This document shows positions 41,901 to 52,810 of a stretch of 64,000 nucleotides of DNA, in pieces. Source of the stretch: Yponomeuta sedellus (taxonomy: Eukaryota > Arthropoda > Insecta > Lepidoptera > Yponomeutidae); contig OW203726.1 in assembly GCA_934045075.1 (NCBI GenBank), forward strand, positions 14,420,037-14,484,036, given 5' to 3'. Position 1 is the stretch's first letter; every line of letters starts with the position of its first letter. Under the pieces are notes generated by a model that was not told the DNA's origin, did no database searches, and saw only the letters and a list, made by a program, of their open reading frames with translations. The position numbers and the translations under genes are program-made.

Positions 41901-44900
41901 GGTTTTCACATTTTGTAGGTCTTCCTCCAATTCGGAAACCCGTTCGTTCACTACCTCTACATTCATGTAGCTTAGCGACCGTATCACTGAACTTTCTAAC
42001 GGCAGAAAGGATCACCTGTTGATCTGCCTTCTGTTCTTCTCGCAGGCCTCTTTGTTCTTCTCGCAGGCCTTTTTGTTCTTCTCGCAGGCCTCTCTGTTCT
42101 TCTTGCAGGCACTGCATCTGCTTGCTCTGTTCTTCTCGCATGCCCTTCAACATTGCCATCAGGCACGACATATCCAAAACCTCCATTGTACGTGACTGAG
42201 GTTTAATGTCTTCGGTGGGCGTGGACAGGTGGGCGTGGCTACGAAGCGGAGCCTGTTGGTCGGTTGGTGAAACCTGGTGGTCAAGGCGGGCGGAGCCTGG
42301 TGCACGGGGGCGGTGGGCGTGGCCTGGTGGGCGTGGCCAGTAGGCGGAGTCGCTGGGCAGGTATGCTGTGTCTCCACTACGCGCGTGGCCTGGTGGGCGG
42401 GGCCAGGGGGCTTGGCTTGGTCGGTGGGCGTGGCCTGGTGGGCGGGGCCAGTGGGTGTGTCCCTATGGCCGGTGGGTGTGGCCTGAGGGGCAGTGGGCGT
42501 GGCCTGGTCAGTGGGCGTGGCCTGGGGGCGGGCCCAGTGGGCGTGTCCCTATGGCCGGTGGGCGTGGCCTGAGGGGCAGTGGGCGTGGCCTCCGCAGCAC
42601 CTCTGGACCTGGTCCTCACTCCAGAAGTATCCTCTCTCGGAGTCAGTGGCATCTCCAAATCCCCAATTCTGACACCAAATGTTACGGGCTAGGGTTCTGG
42701 ATTTGGATGTAAAACGCCAATGACAACTTCTTAGGATTTATTCACGCAGGGTCTGGTCTGCAGGTCTTCACGACACGAAGTTCACACGTAGATTCCAATC
42801 GCATGTTCAATCGAAGTCCAATAGTATCGCTGAGGTCGTAGGTTATCGCTCGTATCGCAGGTATGTTCACTCGAAGTTCTTTCTTCGCTATTCCAAACGG
42901 AACTGACAGCGCGCCGCGGCGACCGCTATTTATATCCGCCGGCAAGGGTTCTAGAACATTCAAGTACGTACCTACACTCGGTGCACGCGGCAACGACTCT
43001 AGAACAAAGTCCTTGTCAAAGAGATTTGAACCTTATACTTGTGGACATACGAGTCACTATTGCTTGCAGCGTTTTATTGTTTACTAAAACGCAGCATGCG
43101 GCGACTATTCGATAGGCTTCCAGAAGGCTCTATTCTAGATGGTTCGGGATAGGACCGCCACAATATAAATACACCCAGAATGAGGCTGTGTGCACAAATT
43201 TACGGAGGCCTCCAGTAGGAATCGAACCCACGACCTCCAGCGTGTTAATCAGCCTTAATACTGCTAGACTAAAGAGTCAGTTTATATACATGAACGATGA
43301 TAAACTTTAATAAAATACCTACTCCTCAAATTTAGTTTACAAGACTGTGGTAAATACTAGCTATTATCAAGTTGTACCGTTATTAAAAGTGGTTCACATT
43401 GACTAACTAAAGAAAGTTAAAAGCTATTTGCCCCTCGATTAAATTTTGATCCGTCTATGTTGTGCAATCTGTTGTCTAAGCGAGAAGCAAATAATACGTT
43501 CTGTGGGACCAACGCATATAAAAAGTATCCAATCCGGAACCCTTTGCGGGCATTGATACGATTATTTGATTTATTGTTGAAGTCACCGAGAAGGAGCAGT
43601 TCAGTAAAGTTAATTTCATTTAAGAGTGCCCCCGTGGTGGAGCCGGCCTGCCCTTACTGCGATGAGGAAGAGACCCGTGCCCCAGCAGTGGAGACATACA
43701 AGGGTTGATGTAGAAGAATGCCTAGAGCCGGTCTATTTTTTTCTGTTTCAGGGGAGAAAGGGCCCACTCGTCGCCAGTTCTGTATTCGATTGGGAAGCTG
43801 CTGAAGTACCATCTCGGCTCTGTTGCGAAGGGCTCCTTCTTGATTACGCTGTTCAAGATTCCGAGACTTATCCTCACTTATATACATGCCAAGTAAGTGT
43901 TGAATCTTTATTATATTTCCAGCACATTACTGCGCCGTCAAGCTTCGTACAGCCTCGTAGCAGATTCTTCTGTTCACAATTATTTCAGAAATTTAATTGA
44001 AAACGTACCCTATGCATTATATAAATCGTCTATTATACGTATGTTCAGGCAAACTCCCAAAATCTACAACTTTATAAAAAAACATCATGGATAGAAAGAT
44101 AGAGAACAATATATTGTAAAACTAAAGCATTCTATCTCGTGTATTCATGAGTGTTGAGACATAATATATAAAATTTTCTCGGCTCTTTAAAGCTTAATGT
44201 TTCGTAAACCCTAAATCGAGAAATGGTCTTTCTACAGCCACAAAGTTTTAACGTCCAACACAACAATACTCTACACTATGATGTAAGCGGGAAAAAAAAT
44301 TATTTCTAAGTACTTAGGATTTTTTTAAATACCCTAATAAATTTTACCTGTATAAAATTTTTCCATGCAAAATTTCATTTTAATAATACTAATCGTCTCT
44401 GAACTAGGCCGCGGACGGACGGACTTGTACCTATCAATACTTTTGAGAACGGTACAAATAATCTCTTGTACCATTCTAAGATCGACCAGACCAGCAGCCC
44501 AATGGTGGGATCACTGTTCTGTGGGTCGAATAATACCGTCAATGCGCATGACAAAGGACAGAGATAGCATTTGTAGAAAAATGCTTATACCCAGCAATGA
44601 CCAGCGGTGTGCTGATGATGATGACTATAAGATCGTAGCAATTCCGTAATTTTGGAATTGGCTTACCACGCATTGCGAATAGTATCGCCGCGATTTGGTT
44701 TCTGACAAATTTTAAATCGCCGTGGGTAATTTGGTTGGGCAACAATTTTCTCGCGTCTTTTTTAGCAAGGGAAAAAAAATCGCGTGGAGCAAAATCTTAA
44801 TGCGTGCTATGCATGACGAGTGCTTAGTGCGAGTTTGACAGATCCAATCGAATAACTTTACTACCGCGTTAATCGAGCATTGAGTAGTGAGTATGAGTAA

Positions 44901-45536
44901 GTTAACCGTTCGAACTGGCAAAACGCTGTCACAGTACAACTCGCACTCGCGTTTATTCGTGTTTTGGCTGGTAAACGTGTTCACTTCTCAACGTAAACCA
45001 TTACAACTCGCACTCAGCAATTTTAATTTCCATACTTGTCACTAGGTGGCGCTTCCTCGATGCCATAGAAATATGAGTTTACGTTAACGCGATCGAGCAG
45101 TTAAAAAACTCGCACTAAGCACTCTGATTCACGACGGATCCGACGCACCGCTCTGCGCGAACGGCCATAGCCGAGTGAGTCCCTTTCACGGTGCCCGTGT
45201 AGTTACGCATGGCGCGCACCGAGGGAATTTGCCTTTAGTCGTCTTCTCACCCACACTTCGTTTAACCGAACAGACTATCAGCCCGGGCCGAGAAGGGTTC
45301 TGAGGTAGCAAAGTGCGGCCTCAAATGTGGCATCTGCTGTTTCTACTGCCTCGAAAAGTTCATCCGCTATTTGAACCACAACGCGTACACTATCATCACC
45401 ATCGAAAGGTGTCACTTCTGCAAAGCCGCTGCCAAGGTGAGCTGTGCCATCACGTTTGATGGTAAGATTAAGTATTGCATATTTCCTCATATTACACAAG
45501 TAGTTAAACCATTAATGCAAATAACTAAACAGGCTC

Positions 45537-45567
<31 letters not shown>

Positions 45568-48500
45568 ATAGGTTTCATATCTTCCACACAACGTAATTGA
45601 AACTAGGATACGCTGTGCTATGGTAACCAGTCAATTATATCTTTTGTTCAAGTCAACTTACTATGCGGGAAGATACGAACCCACGACTTGTTTTGTTAGT
45701 CAAGCGTGTTAACCGCTAGGCCAGCGAGACATTCAACTTATCACATCGGATTATTAATTATACAAAATATTAATCGTTTGACAGTTTCTCTAGATACGAA
45801 AACTACTCTGCAAATGATTTTTATTTGCTTTTTCCCTAGATATGTATCTCTATGTCTTTTAAACTGACACACATGCATCCAACTTGCCCCGCAGGCGTTC
45901 AGCACGATAGTGAACAATGCACTGCAAGTGGCGACCATTAACAGCGTGGGCGACTTCATATTGTTCCTGGGCAAGTGCATAGTGACCGCAGTGACGGGTA
46001 TCATCGGCCTGCTGCTGCTCAAGCGGAATGCGGACCTGCACTTCTTCGCGGTGCCCACGCTCGTCATTTGCATCTACTCTTTCTTCATTGCCCACTGCAT
46101 TCTGTCACTTTACGAGGTTGGTTCTTTTGAATATTGTTTTCTGTACTATTGATATCAGCAGTATTCATATATTAATATGGGAAATTTATGTCCACCTTAA
46201 TATTAAGGCAGTCGAAAATAACACCGCATACCAGTAGCACGTATAAAGGTCGGCACAAAATATTCATCGCGCAATGCATTTTGTCTCTTTACTAGAGTAG
46301 TTGTTTCGAATATTGTAGGATGACTACCTATAGCATGTAACGATTATTTAGAGGAATGGCGCAATCAGACGGAAATAAATGTATAGGATATTTTGTTCAT
46401 CACGCAATCAATCCCCATGTAAGTGGTACAAGTTAGTGTAAAGAATGTCACTACAAAAATAATCTAGGCTGCGGACTCGTTTTTACAAACTGAAGAGTTA
46501 CAGCTGTGCCGACGCTTTATCTTTATAGTCAACTTTTTTGCGATTCGCTGATATTCTCAACAGAAAATAGAGGTTGTTTGCTCAATACAAAACCCACTTC
46601 TACAGGAAAATAGTGTGCACATCGACAGCGAATACAGAGCGTGAGGCGATTTTCTGCATACAGCGAGCGACTGCGCCACTAGTTTGTTAGTGGTAGCGGA
46701 TAGTTTAATTGACAACATTTCATAATTTACAACGCGCAAAACTAAAAATACAATTTCTTCATTTTGCTATCTTGATTAAGAAAAAAATATTTAGAATTTT
46801 TATTATTGCTTAATTTTAGAGATAATAAATAAAAACCAAAAATTGTGTGATGATGTCACACATAGGGTGGAATGAGGAGGTACCGTTGCCTAATATTAAA
46901 AATTATATGACAGATGTCATTTTCAATTTCATTCAAATGTCATGTCGGAGAAATTACTTTTCCTTTCCTTAATTCCCATGGTTTTTAAAAAGGCGGCAAG
47001 GGTGTTAAGCCGTACGTGTGACGTCATTTGGCGGTTACGTCCTTTTAGAATAAGACGAAATTCAAACAGAAAAATATGAATGAAAATCATCGAATTTCCG
47101 AAAGTAAAGACAGTAAAATACGTATGCTAAAAAATTTAAATGTTGTCAAATTGACAACATTTAAATGAGCTCTTTTCGGACAGCTATTAAAAAGTAAAAA
47201 TACTTCCTTTTTCTCTCAATGGATGGCGTTGCAAGTCTTGTGTATGGAAACTGAACTTTTTTTTTTTTAATGCCAACGACGGAGTCGTCACAGCATAGCT
47301 GTGACTATAGATTATAGGAAAAATGTGTGTGTTCCGTTTGACTGCTGAGTAATTTGTGCGTAGCTGAGCGTAGCGTGTTGATTGTGTTGACTGTTGGTTG
47401 CTAGTATTGGGCCTGCTCGGACATCTTAAAGATCGCTCCGTACTGTTACATTTGAGACAGTGTACTAGTACTGTATATTGGTACTATTAGGACCTCATAG
47501 TAGAACCATTTCAACGTTCACGTTTTGTCCTTTCAGCCATAAAACATGCTTTTTTTAATATCTGTGTACCATTAATTTCGATTAATATTTTTAATGTTGC
47601 CGTGCCACCATTATATTAGAAGTACTATGATAAAAATCAATCAAAAAATATTTTTAGTTCGAGTAGTTTTTTTTTCTTACGTACAATGAAATAATTATTA
47701 CCATCTAGATTATCGTAAGCTACTTTTGTTATTTGCAAAGAACAAAAGTAGCTCGCAGAACAAGATTACTACCACAGAAATAAGCGTCCCAAAGCGCACG
47801 AAACAGAAAAATCTCCTTCACCAATAATTAACTATAATAAAATAACACAGTGAAAATATTATGTTATATTCGTTAGAGAAACTAACATCAAGAAAACAAC
47901 ACGGTATTACTTTTCCAAAAGTACCTACTTGGATTAGCGCGCGAACCAGCAGCGCAGAATTGACACAATGAATGAAACAAAAAACAAAACAAGTAAAAAC
48001 AATCTTTTTTGCTACGGCATACGACCTACTTCTAAAGTTCGGAAAAGACCGACCGGCTGAAGGGAGACCGATCGGAACAATTTCGCTCCGTTCAGTTCAA
48101 TCACCACACTCTCTCTCATGCAGCGTTCGTTCGCTCTCGGCAATATTCGTCACCCGGTCCGGTTCATTTATTCATTCAGCTAATCCGTGATCGCGAGAGC
48201 AATGAACGAATAAACCGAATGTCCGATTATTACTGGGAAACGTTTCCTTTCGGTCATTGCATGGTAACGTATCTTAATCGTACTTCGTACAAGACCGACA
48301 CAATAATATTGTGTCGGTCGGTTGCGTCGTTACGTTTTCGTTTGTTTGAATATTTGATTTATTTTCAACCTTGCTTGCCTACGGACCCTGATACTTTCTT
48401 TAATCGACGAAAACAACGCTTGTGACCCGGACTACCTGATTGCTTACCTGATGGACCCGAGCCTGCTTATTGGACCACGATTCTTCTTGTATCAACGACA

Positions 48501-49535
48501 CCGGCCTGTATAATGGACAAAAAATATGGGGAGTGGTCTCTCGCGGACCTTAAAATGGAGTTGAAGGTGCGAAACGCAAAAACAATACTTATGAATTATG
48601 TTTTTAATATATTTGTACATCAATAAAATTTATATTAGCCGACAACGGATCCAATATAATTTAAAATAAAGCATAGTTGCATATTTAAAGTGTTTTTAAA
48701 TAATAACAAACTTACTTGGTTGTAGTTGGGCTAAAGGCTTCCTTTGAACAAAATCAGTTGGCTTAAAATGACTTGAGCAAATTCTACTGAATTTTTTTAT
48801 CGTCAACCCAGACTTCAGCTGTTCGATAGCTTTAATCTTTTGGGAACAAGTGAGTGCCACAATTTTTGCAAGTTTTTACAGCGCAAACTCTATTAATTTT
48901 CGTATCCATGCTTGCACTCGATTTTGATTCGTTGTTTACATTAGGCAGGAGAGCAGAGAACGTCTAGCTTTAGTTATTGTTTTGAGGTCTAGCTCTACAC
49001 TCTACTAAGGCTACGTAAGAGGCTAAAGTTGAACTTTATATAAAAAAACCAGACTAAAACCAGACTATGTACCTAGGTACTATGAAAGGAAAGAGTAGTA
49101 CTACTACCGATGGACGATACAAAACTCTGAAACTCTGTGAGAACTAATGTAGTCTCTCTTATCTGTGGAACTCATTCCTAACTTTATACTCTGTGATCCT
49201 ACCAACTGATATAGAAAAAAATTCGTAGCAACTATATAGGGACTTCGTGCTAGCGCCATCTATTACGTCTGTGTGGAACTCCACTGACAGCCGTCATTGA
49301 AAAGCCCTCATTGCCAATCTTTCTCGCTTTGTTTTTTTATGCAACTCTGTACATTTTTTCTGGCCAGATGGTGGTGGACGCGCTGTTTATATGCGTGTGC
49401 GAGGACCGCAACATAAACGGCGGTAACGGCCGCTGGAAGGACTCGCGCTTGGCCGAGCTCGGCGGCGGCGAAGCGCCGAAACGAGTGGCTGAGTCCCAAG
49501 AGGGACCAGAGATGCAGACTCTGCAGACTGATTAA
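32925..49535 (+). CDS. SLC44A1: Choline transporter-like protein 1 (SLC44A1 type), ten exons, apparently complete
   Basis: Coding exons are 32925-33029, 33388-33922, 35861-36030, 37850-38077, 38360-38492, 39478-39625, 43752-43892, 45274-45436, 45895-46116 and 49368-49535. All junctions are GT-AG and all phases agree, giving about 670 residues, the usual SLC44 size. It starts MGCAQS, a possible myristoylation/palmitoylation signal shared with CTL1. The first membrane helix follows ([13 protein letters not shown]), then a large Cys-rich extracellular loop encoded by exon 2 and multiple further helices. Family signatures include [77 protein letters not shown] and [12 protein letters not shown]. 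It is likely a plasma or mitochondrial membrane choline/ethanolamine carrier. Introns carry SINEs and a gypsy element. An AATAAA at about 49817 may end the transcript. Confidence 0.92.
33030..33387 (+). other. CTL1 intron 1
   Basis: 358 bp, donor GTAATT, acceptor TTATTGCAG. Nothing else seen. Confidence 0.7.
34195..34390 (+). repeat. SINE-2 (tRNA-derived)
   Basis: A tRNA-like head with box A-like TTAGTCTAGCAG and box B GGGTTCGATTCCC, then a body ending AGGACCAGGACAAGTGATTG and a TTATTATTATT tail. Related copies are at 40043-43275, 50935-51115 and, more distantly, 45600-45735. Located in CTL1 intron 2. Confidence 0.75.
34730..35040 (+). repeat. SINE-3 (tRNA-derived)
   Basis: The head has GGTAGCAGAGCGGTAGAACG and box B-like GGGATCGAATCCCG. 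The body contains AGTGAAGGAAAACATCGTGA, a block common in lepidopteran SINEs. An inverted trace of the same block (GAGGGAGGTTTCCTTCACCG) is near 38260. Confidence 0.7.
36068..36660 (+). repeat. Dispersed repeat starting GGGCTCCGTACCTCAAAAGG
   Basis: This lepidopteran-type interspersed repeat has a short GTCC/GTCTGTCC microsatellite (36128-36152). Motifs such as CCGAGTGCGTGACGGGCC and GGGTTCCGTAG lie towards the end. There is no coding sequence. It sits in CTL1 intron 3; the class is not certain. Confidence 0.5.
37110..37262 (+). repeat. RTE LINE 3' end remnant
   Basis: It ends GGGCTATGTCCAGCAGTGGA, CTGACATAG and a GAA trinucleotide run, the RTE terminal signature also seen inverted at 15555. 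No coding part is left. Confidence 0.7.
38900..39010. repeat. AT-rich low-complexity tract
   Basis: Repeated TAATTATTATTGTA-like units with internal palindromes, in CTL1 intron 5. Confidence 0.6.
39375..39428. repeat. 27 bp direct duplication
   Basis: Two identical units starting CCAGAGGGCGGGTTATG, directly adjacent, about 50 bp before CTL1 exon 6. Confidence 0.8.
39949..40032 (+). repeat. SINE-1, minimal fold-back copy (84 bp) with 10 bp target duplication
   Basis: It is flanked by AACACAATCA (39939-39948 and 40033-40042). The left part is the inverted arm (CCCATTTAGAGGCC to CACCCATGCCGGG). The right part is the tail in plus orientation (CCTTAGCACGGGTTGGTG, then an A-rich end). The tRNA-like interior is absent. 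It inserted into the tail of the SINE-2 copy that follows. Confidence 0.82.
40110..40592 (-). repeat. gypsy-2a 3' LTR
   Basis: It starts TGTTACGGGC and ends GACCGCCACA on the plus strand, next to a purine tract. An 83-codon frame inside is found in the other copies too and is regarded as chance. Confidence 0.9.
40604..41430 (-). pseudogene. gypsy-2a integrase (core and C-terminal part)
   Basis: Residues include [31 protein letters not shown], the [20 protein letters not shown] glutamate region and a C-terminal GPYKVV chromo-like/GPY segment. The zinc finger is gone. It is joined to gag at about 41425-41436. It inserts cDNA into the genome in intact relatives; here it lacks the N-terminal domain. 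Confidence 0.88.
41425..42658 (-). pseudogene. gypsy-2a gag, frameshifted
   Basis: The N-terminal part (from [10 protein letters not shown] at 42658) is Pro/Thr-rich and lies in a GC-rich minisatellite. Then comes a heptad repeat region ([14 protein letters not shown]) forming a coiled coil. A capsid-like region follows ([29 protein letters not shown]). Compared with gypsy-2b there are frame changes near 42530, 42285 and 41965, so it is not translatable as one protein. Confidence 0.82.
42680..43162 (-). repeat. gypsy-2a 5' LTR
   Basis: 483 bp, nearly identical to the LTR at 40110-40592. It is preceded on its left by the primer-binding site. Confidence 0.9.
45541..45566. repeat. (GA)n microsatellite
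   Basis: About 13 uninterrupted AG units. Confidence 0.9.
45600..45735 (-). repeat. tRNA-like SINE remnant (SINE-2 related)
   Basis: On the minus strand there is GGCCTAGCGGTTAACACG, then GTCGTGGGTTCGTATC, a diverged tRNA-like head with A and B boxes, followed by GGTTACCATAGCACAGCG as in SINE-2 bodies. In CTL1 intron 8. Confidence 0.55.
47134..47166. repeat. Perfect hairpin, 16 bp arms
   Basis: ATTTAAATGTTGTCAA is followed after a single A by its exact reverse complement. Confidence 0.85.
48293..48319. repeat. Perfect hairpin, 13 bp arms
   Basis: GACCGACACAATA is followed after one base by its exact reverse complement. Confidence 0.85.
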
Positions 49536-50934
49536 GTACTGAGATTGTGAGTTCATTCCACCGTATGTTAATTTAGTAACGCCCGCCCGAGACGCAGGAT
49601 ACGTCCTATGCATCATTTACCTTGAACAAGTCACACTATTTTGTCGAGGTTTTTTTTTACAGAAACCATGCTGGTATTAAGTATCAAACATTTCTTTCCA
49701 AGTATCTAGGTTATTGGTTTCTTAAAAAATATATACAATTGAGAAACAACGCATTGTGAGTATTGATTACTCAAATTGTACTTATTTTGTGTTTTGATTC
49801 CTCTGTGAGAAGGAAATAAATTCGTGAGTTCGATAACGAACTTTCGTGACAAACGAATATTAAGTTAAATGCGCAATGTATGCAAAGTATATCGAAGAAG
49901 CAGAAACGGTAATTTATACTTACGGTCAATGGCGATTGTTGCGCGTCCATTGCCTGCGTGACATTTTTGATTGTTTAACCTTATTGATATTATTTCTCAT
50001 CAAAATTTTATGAATTTATTTATAAGTCTGGTATGCGTATCTTTTGAATGGGGCGTCAGTTTTTAACACCCGGTAAAGGCGTTTTGGACCACAAATGCTT
50101 ACAAGGGCAGTCAAGTCATCAGAGACGCCTAGCTCCGCCGCTAATATTTTGATCACTACTTCGTGGAGTGGATGCGAGTAATGTCAAATGTTTTATTTTG
50201 TCCTGCTGAGTTTGTGGTCTGAACGGAGTGCAGCTTCCGAGGCTTGTAGAACTTTGTGAATGTTATACTCACAAATACGAATTTACTCTCAAACTTTCAT
50301 AAAACTTCTTGTAGAGGTAAATGCCGCATTCACTTGCCTTTTTGTCGGAATGTTCTGACCAAGTAACTGAATCCGGATTAATAATTTTTACTCTTCCCGA
50401 TATAAAAATGTCAGCGATTTCATAAATTTTCGAGTGGGTTTAGTTTCAATGCCTGCAGTAGGGTCCTAGTGACTACTTTATTGTACATAAAACACACCAT
50501 TTGTGTGTGTTGTATGTTAATCACAGGTATTTCCAGTTCCTGTATTAAAAGTATAAAAAAGAGTAAGTTCAACTTACTTACTCTTTTTTTCCTTCCGTGT
50601 AATGAAAGAAAACATATTTTTTTAAATTCTTACGTAACTTTAAAGCGCAAAAAAGATTTTGTTGGTACCAATTTCAGTGCGCGTTCCCGATTTGCGATTG
50701 GCTGGTTTTTGATTCGCGCGTCTTGCAATTTACGTCATTTATTTCTTATAGGTATTTTAACCCCAACACATCACTCCACAAACCCAACGCTAAGACAACT
50801 CCTAATCAAACCCAAAAGCGAATTTGTAATATATTTTCCAAACCATAATGAAGATGACCAATTTGTTTTTGGCCACATTAAACCACATTTATTTTGTGTA
50901 AAAATACACATATTTAAATGTTTTTTTCACAATC
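49536..50934. other. 3' flank of CTL1, no gene seen
   Basis: An AATAAA is present at about 49817. A near-perfect hairpin around AAGAGTAAGTTCAACTTACTT lies at 50559-50588. Confidence 0.4.
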
Positions 50935-51115
50935 ACTTGACCTGGTCACAAACTAGGATTCCCTTTACTATGGTAACCAGGCAAGCACGTGACAAACGTG
51001 AAAATACACCCAGACTGAGGCCACTTGTACAAGTGTACGGCGGCCCCCAGTGGGAATCGAACCCACGACCTCAGTCTTGGTAGCTAAGCGTCTTAACGGC
51101 TAGACCAAAGAGGCA
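50935..51115 (-). repeat. SINE-2, nearly full copy
   Basis: The minus-strand head reads TTTGGTCTAGCCGTTAAGAC with GGGTTCGATTCCCACTGGGG. The body contains TGGTTACCATAGTAAAGGGA and GACCAGGTCAAGTGATTGTG. No clean target duplication was found. Confidence 0.75.
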
Positions 51116-51546
51116 GTCACTATTTTCATACTGACATTTTTCTCTTGTTTCAGGTGATTCTCAACAACGTAATGCATACATACGTACGAAATAATTATAT
51201 CTCATTGGTACAAGCTTTTTTCTATTATAATTAAGTAAGGCTATTATAATTATGTAAGGCAAACGCTACTCGTAAATGGTGGGTAAGTACATTTAAACCA
51301 AGTATGTAAGACCCCAGGCCAGGTTTTTCAAGACTTTGTGCCTGTACAATATTATGTCATAACATAATACATAGGCTGCTACTTATGTATGCGGAATCTG
51401 GGATTCCAATAATTTTAAACGCAATGTCTGACCTCCATGGTCAAATTCGTTCTTTTTTTAAATACTGGCCGCTAATATTTTTCTCTTATATACGTTAGTG
51501 TTTTCTTTTTGTTGGGTTTAAAATGTCATATCGCTGAAAAAATGGA

Positions 51547-52810
51547 ACTCGTGAAAATATTCGTGCTATGATTTATTACGATTTTCGACGTGGTTTAACG
51601 CAACAACAGTGCGTAGATAAATTAACTTCGACTTTTGGTGGTGAAGCTCCATCAAAAACGACAGTGTATCACTGGTTTAGTGAGTTTAATCGCGGGCGCA
51701 GTAAGCTCACGGACGAAGTTAAAGAAGGTCGCCCGAAATCGGTGGTTGTGCCACAAAATATTGAAGCTGTGCGAAAACTATAATAATGCAAGACCGCCAT
51801 GTTACGTATCGCGAAATAGAGGCTATTCTGGGCATATGTATGACGAGCATTCATAGGATATTACATGAACATTTGTCTGTAAAAAAAATTTGTTTGCGTT
51901 GGATCCCGCACAACTTAACTCAGGATCAAAAAGATGCTCGCGTTGAATCGTGCAAGAAAACCTTAAAAAAATTCAACGGAGGCGACTCAAAATCTGTTTA
52001 TATAATATCTACACAGGTGACGAATCCTGGATCTACGCGTACGATCCCGAAACTAAACAACAATCAACAGTTTGGGTGTTTCAAAATGAGCCGAACCCTA
52101 CGTAAGTGGGTCGTGCAAAAAGCACTGTAAAGCAAATGGTGGCCTGCTTTTTTGGTATTAATGGCCATGTGGCTACAATACCACTGGAGAATCGCAGAAC
52201 GGTTAATTCGGAGTGGTACACGACCATTTGTTTGCCGGAAGTTTTTGAAGAAATACGCCAAAACAACCAGCGACGCAGAATCATACTTCACCATGACAAT
52301 GCCAGCTGTCATACATCTCAGAAAACAACAACATTTTTAGTTTTAAAAATATGTATTATTTCAGTTTAATGTACTCATTGTTAATTTTATATTGTTTCAG
52401 AGTTGCTGTAGATAGAACATTCATTTAGTTCACACTTAGTTCAAAGTCTTCACAAAGAAATCAAAATTAGTAGGTAAACATAAAAAAAAAAATTGCTCAT
52501 TTCGTGTCAAGACTTGACTGTGGCAGAATTTGTCGACATCGGCTGGTTGCCATATCAATAAGAAATAATAATAATACATTTTTGGATGGTCAAAAAATAG
52601 AATTGATGTGTCATCCACCGTACAGCCCTGATTTGGCTCCCAATGATTTCTATTTATTCCCAAATGTAAAGAATAAATTACGTGGTCAATGATTTTCGAC
52701 CCGTGAAGATGCCGTAGATTCCTTCAAACAGCACGTTTTGGAGAAACCTCAGAGTGGAAAAAGTGTTTTACAAATTGGTTTCATCGAATGCAAAAGTGAA
52801 TCGATCATAG
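51547..52810 (+). pseudogene. mariner transposase, frameshifted and interrupted
   Basis: The N-terminal HTH is clear (MIYYDFRRGLTQQQC, TTVYHWFSEFNRGRS), followed by two stops at 51781 and a second frame with DRHVTYREIEAIL and WIPHNLTQDQKDARV. The DD34D catalytic region follows: TGDESWIYAYDPETKQQ, ILHHDNASCHTSQKT and, after the insertion, HPPYSPDLAPNDFYLFP. All three Asp residues remain. At least three frame breaks and an in-frame stop after KLRGQ make it inactive. Confidence 0.88.
52339..52575. mobile_element. 237 bp insertion in mariner with 8 bp duplication ACATTTTT
   Basis: ACATTTTT occurs at 52331-52338 and 52576-52583. Removing one copy and the insert rejoins the transposase frame exactly (SQKTTTFLDGQKIELM). 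No clear inverted termini or pol III boxes were seen, so the type is unknown. The duplicated sequence is simple, which weakens the inference. Confidence 0.65.

Larger units (their letters stand above)
40110..43162 (-). mobile_element. Internally deleted Ty3/gypsy element (gypsy-2a)
   Basis: Two LTRs of 483 bp (40110-40592 and 42680-43162) differ at about five positions. The flanking 4 bp duplication is ATAT. On the minus strand the order is LTR, primer-binding site (TGGTGTCAGAATTGGGG, near 42663-42679), gag, then directly integrase and LTR; protease, RT and RNase H are absent. Gag has several small frame breaks. It sits in CTL1 intron 6, opposite to the gene. It could only move with enzymes supplied by another copy. 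Confidence 0.9.
40043..43275 (-). repeat. SINE-2, minus strand, split by gypsy-2a
   Basis: The body lies at 40043-40109 and the tRNA-like head at about 43163-43275. On the minus strand the head reads TTAGTCTAGCAG, GGGTTCGATTCC and CTGGAGG. The gypsy-2a element, with duplication ATAT, accounts exactly for the 3 kb between the two parts. Confidence 0.78.
46117..49367 (+). other. CTL1 intron 9 (3.25 kb), no gene seen
   Basis: Largely unassigned sequence. It holds two strong palindromes (47134-47166 and 48293-48319) and a T/A-rich run near 47260. The bounding splice sites are GAG|GTTGGT and CTGGCCAG|ATG. Confidence 0.5.

Noticed and set aside
41980..42150. CRISPR-like regular repeats
   Set aside because: 21 bp units without unique spacers, coding for a coiled coil in an insect retrotransposon.
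42264..42712. Gly/Trp-rich plus-strand proteins, also at 57662-58015
   Set aside because: They are the opposite strand of the Pro/Thr-rich gag minisatellite.
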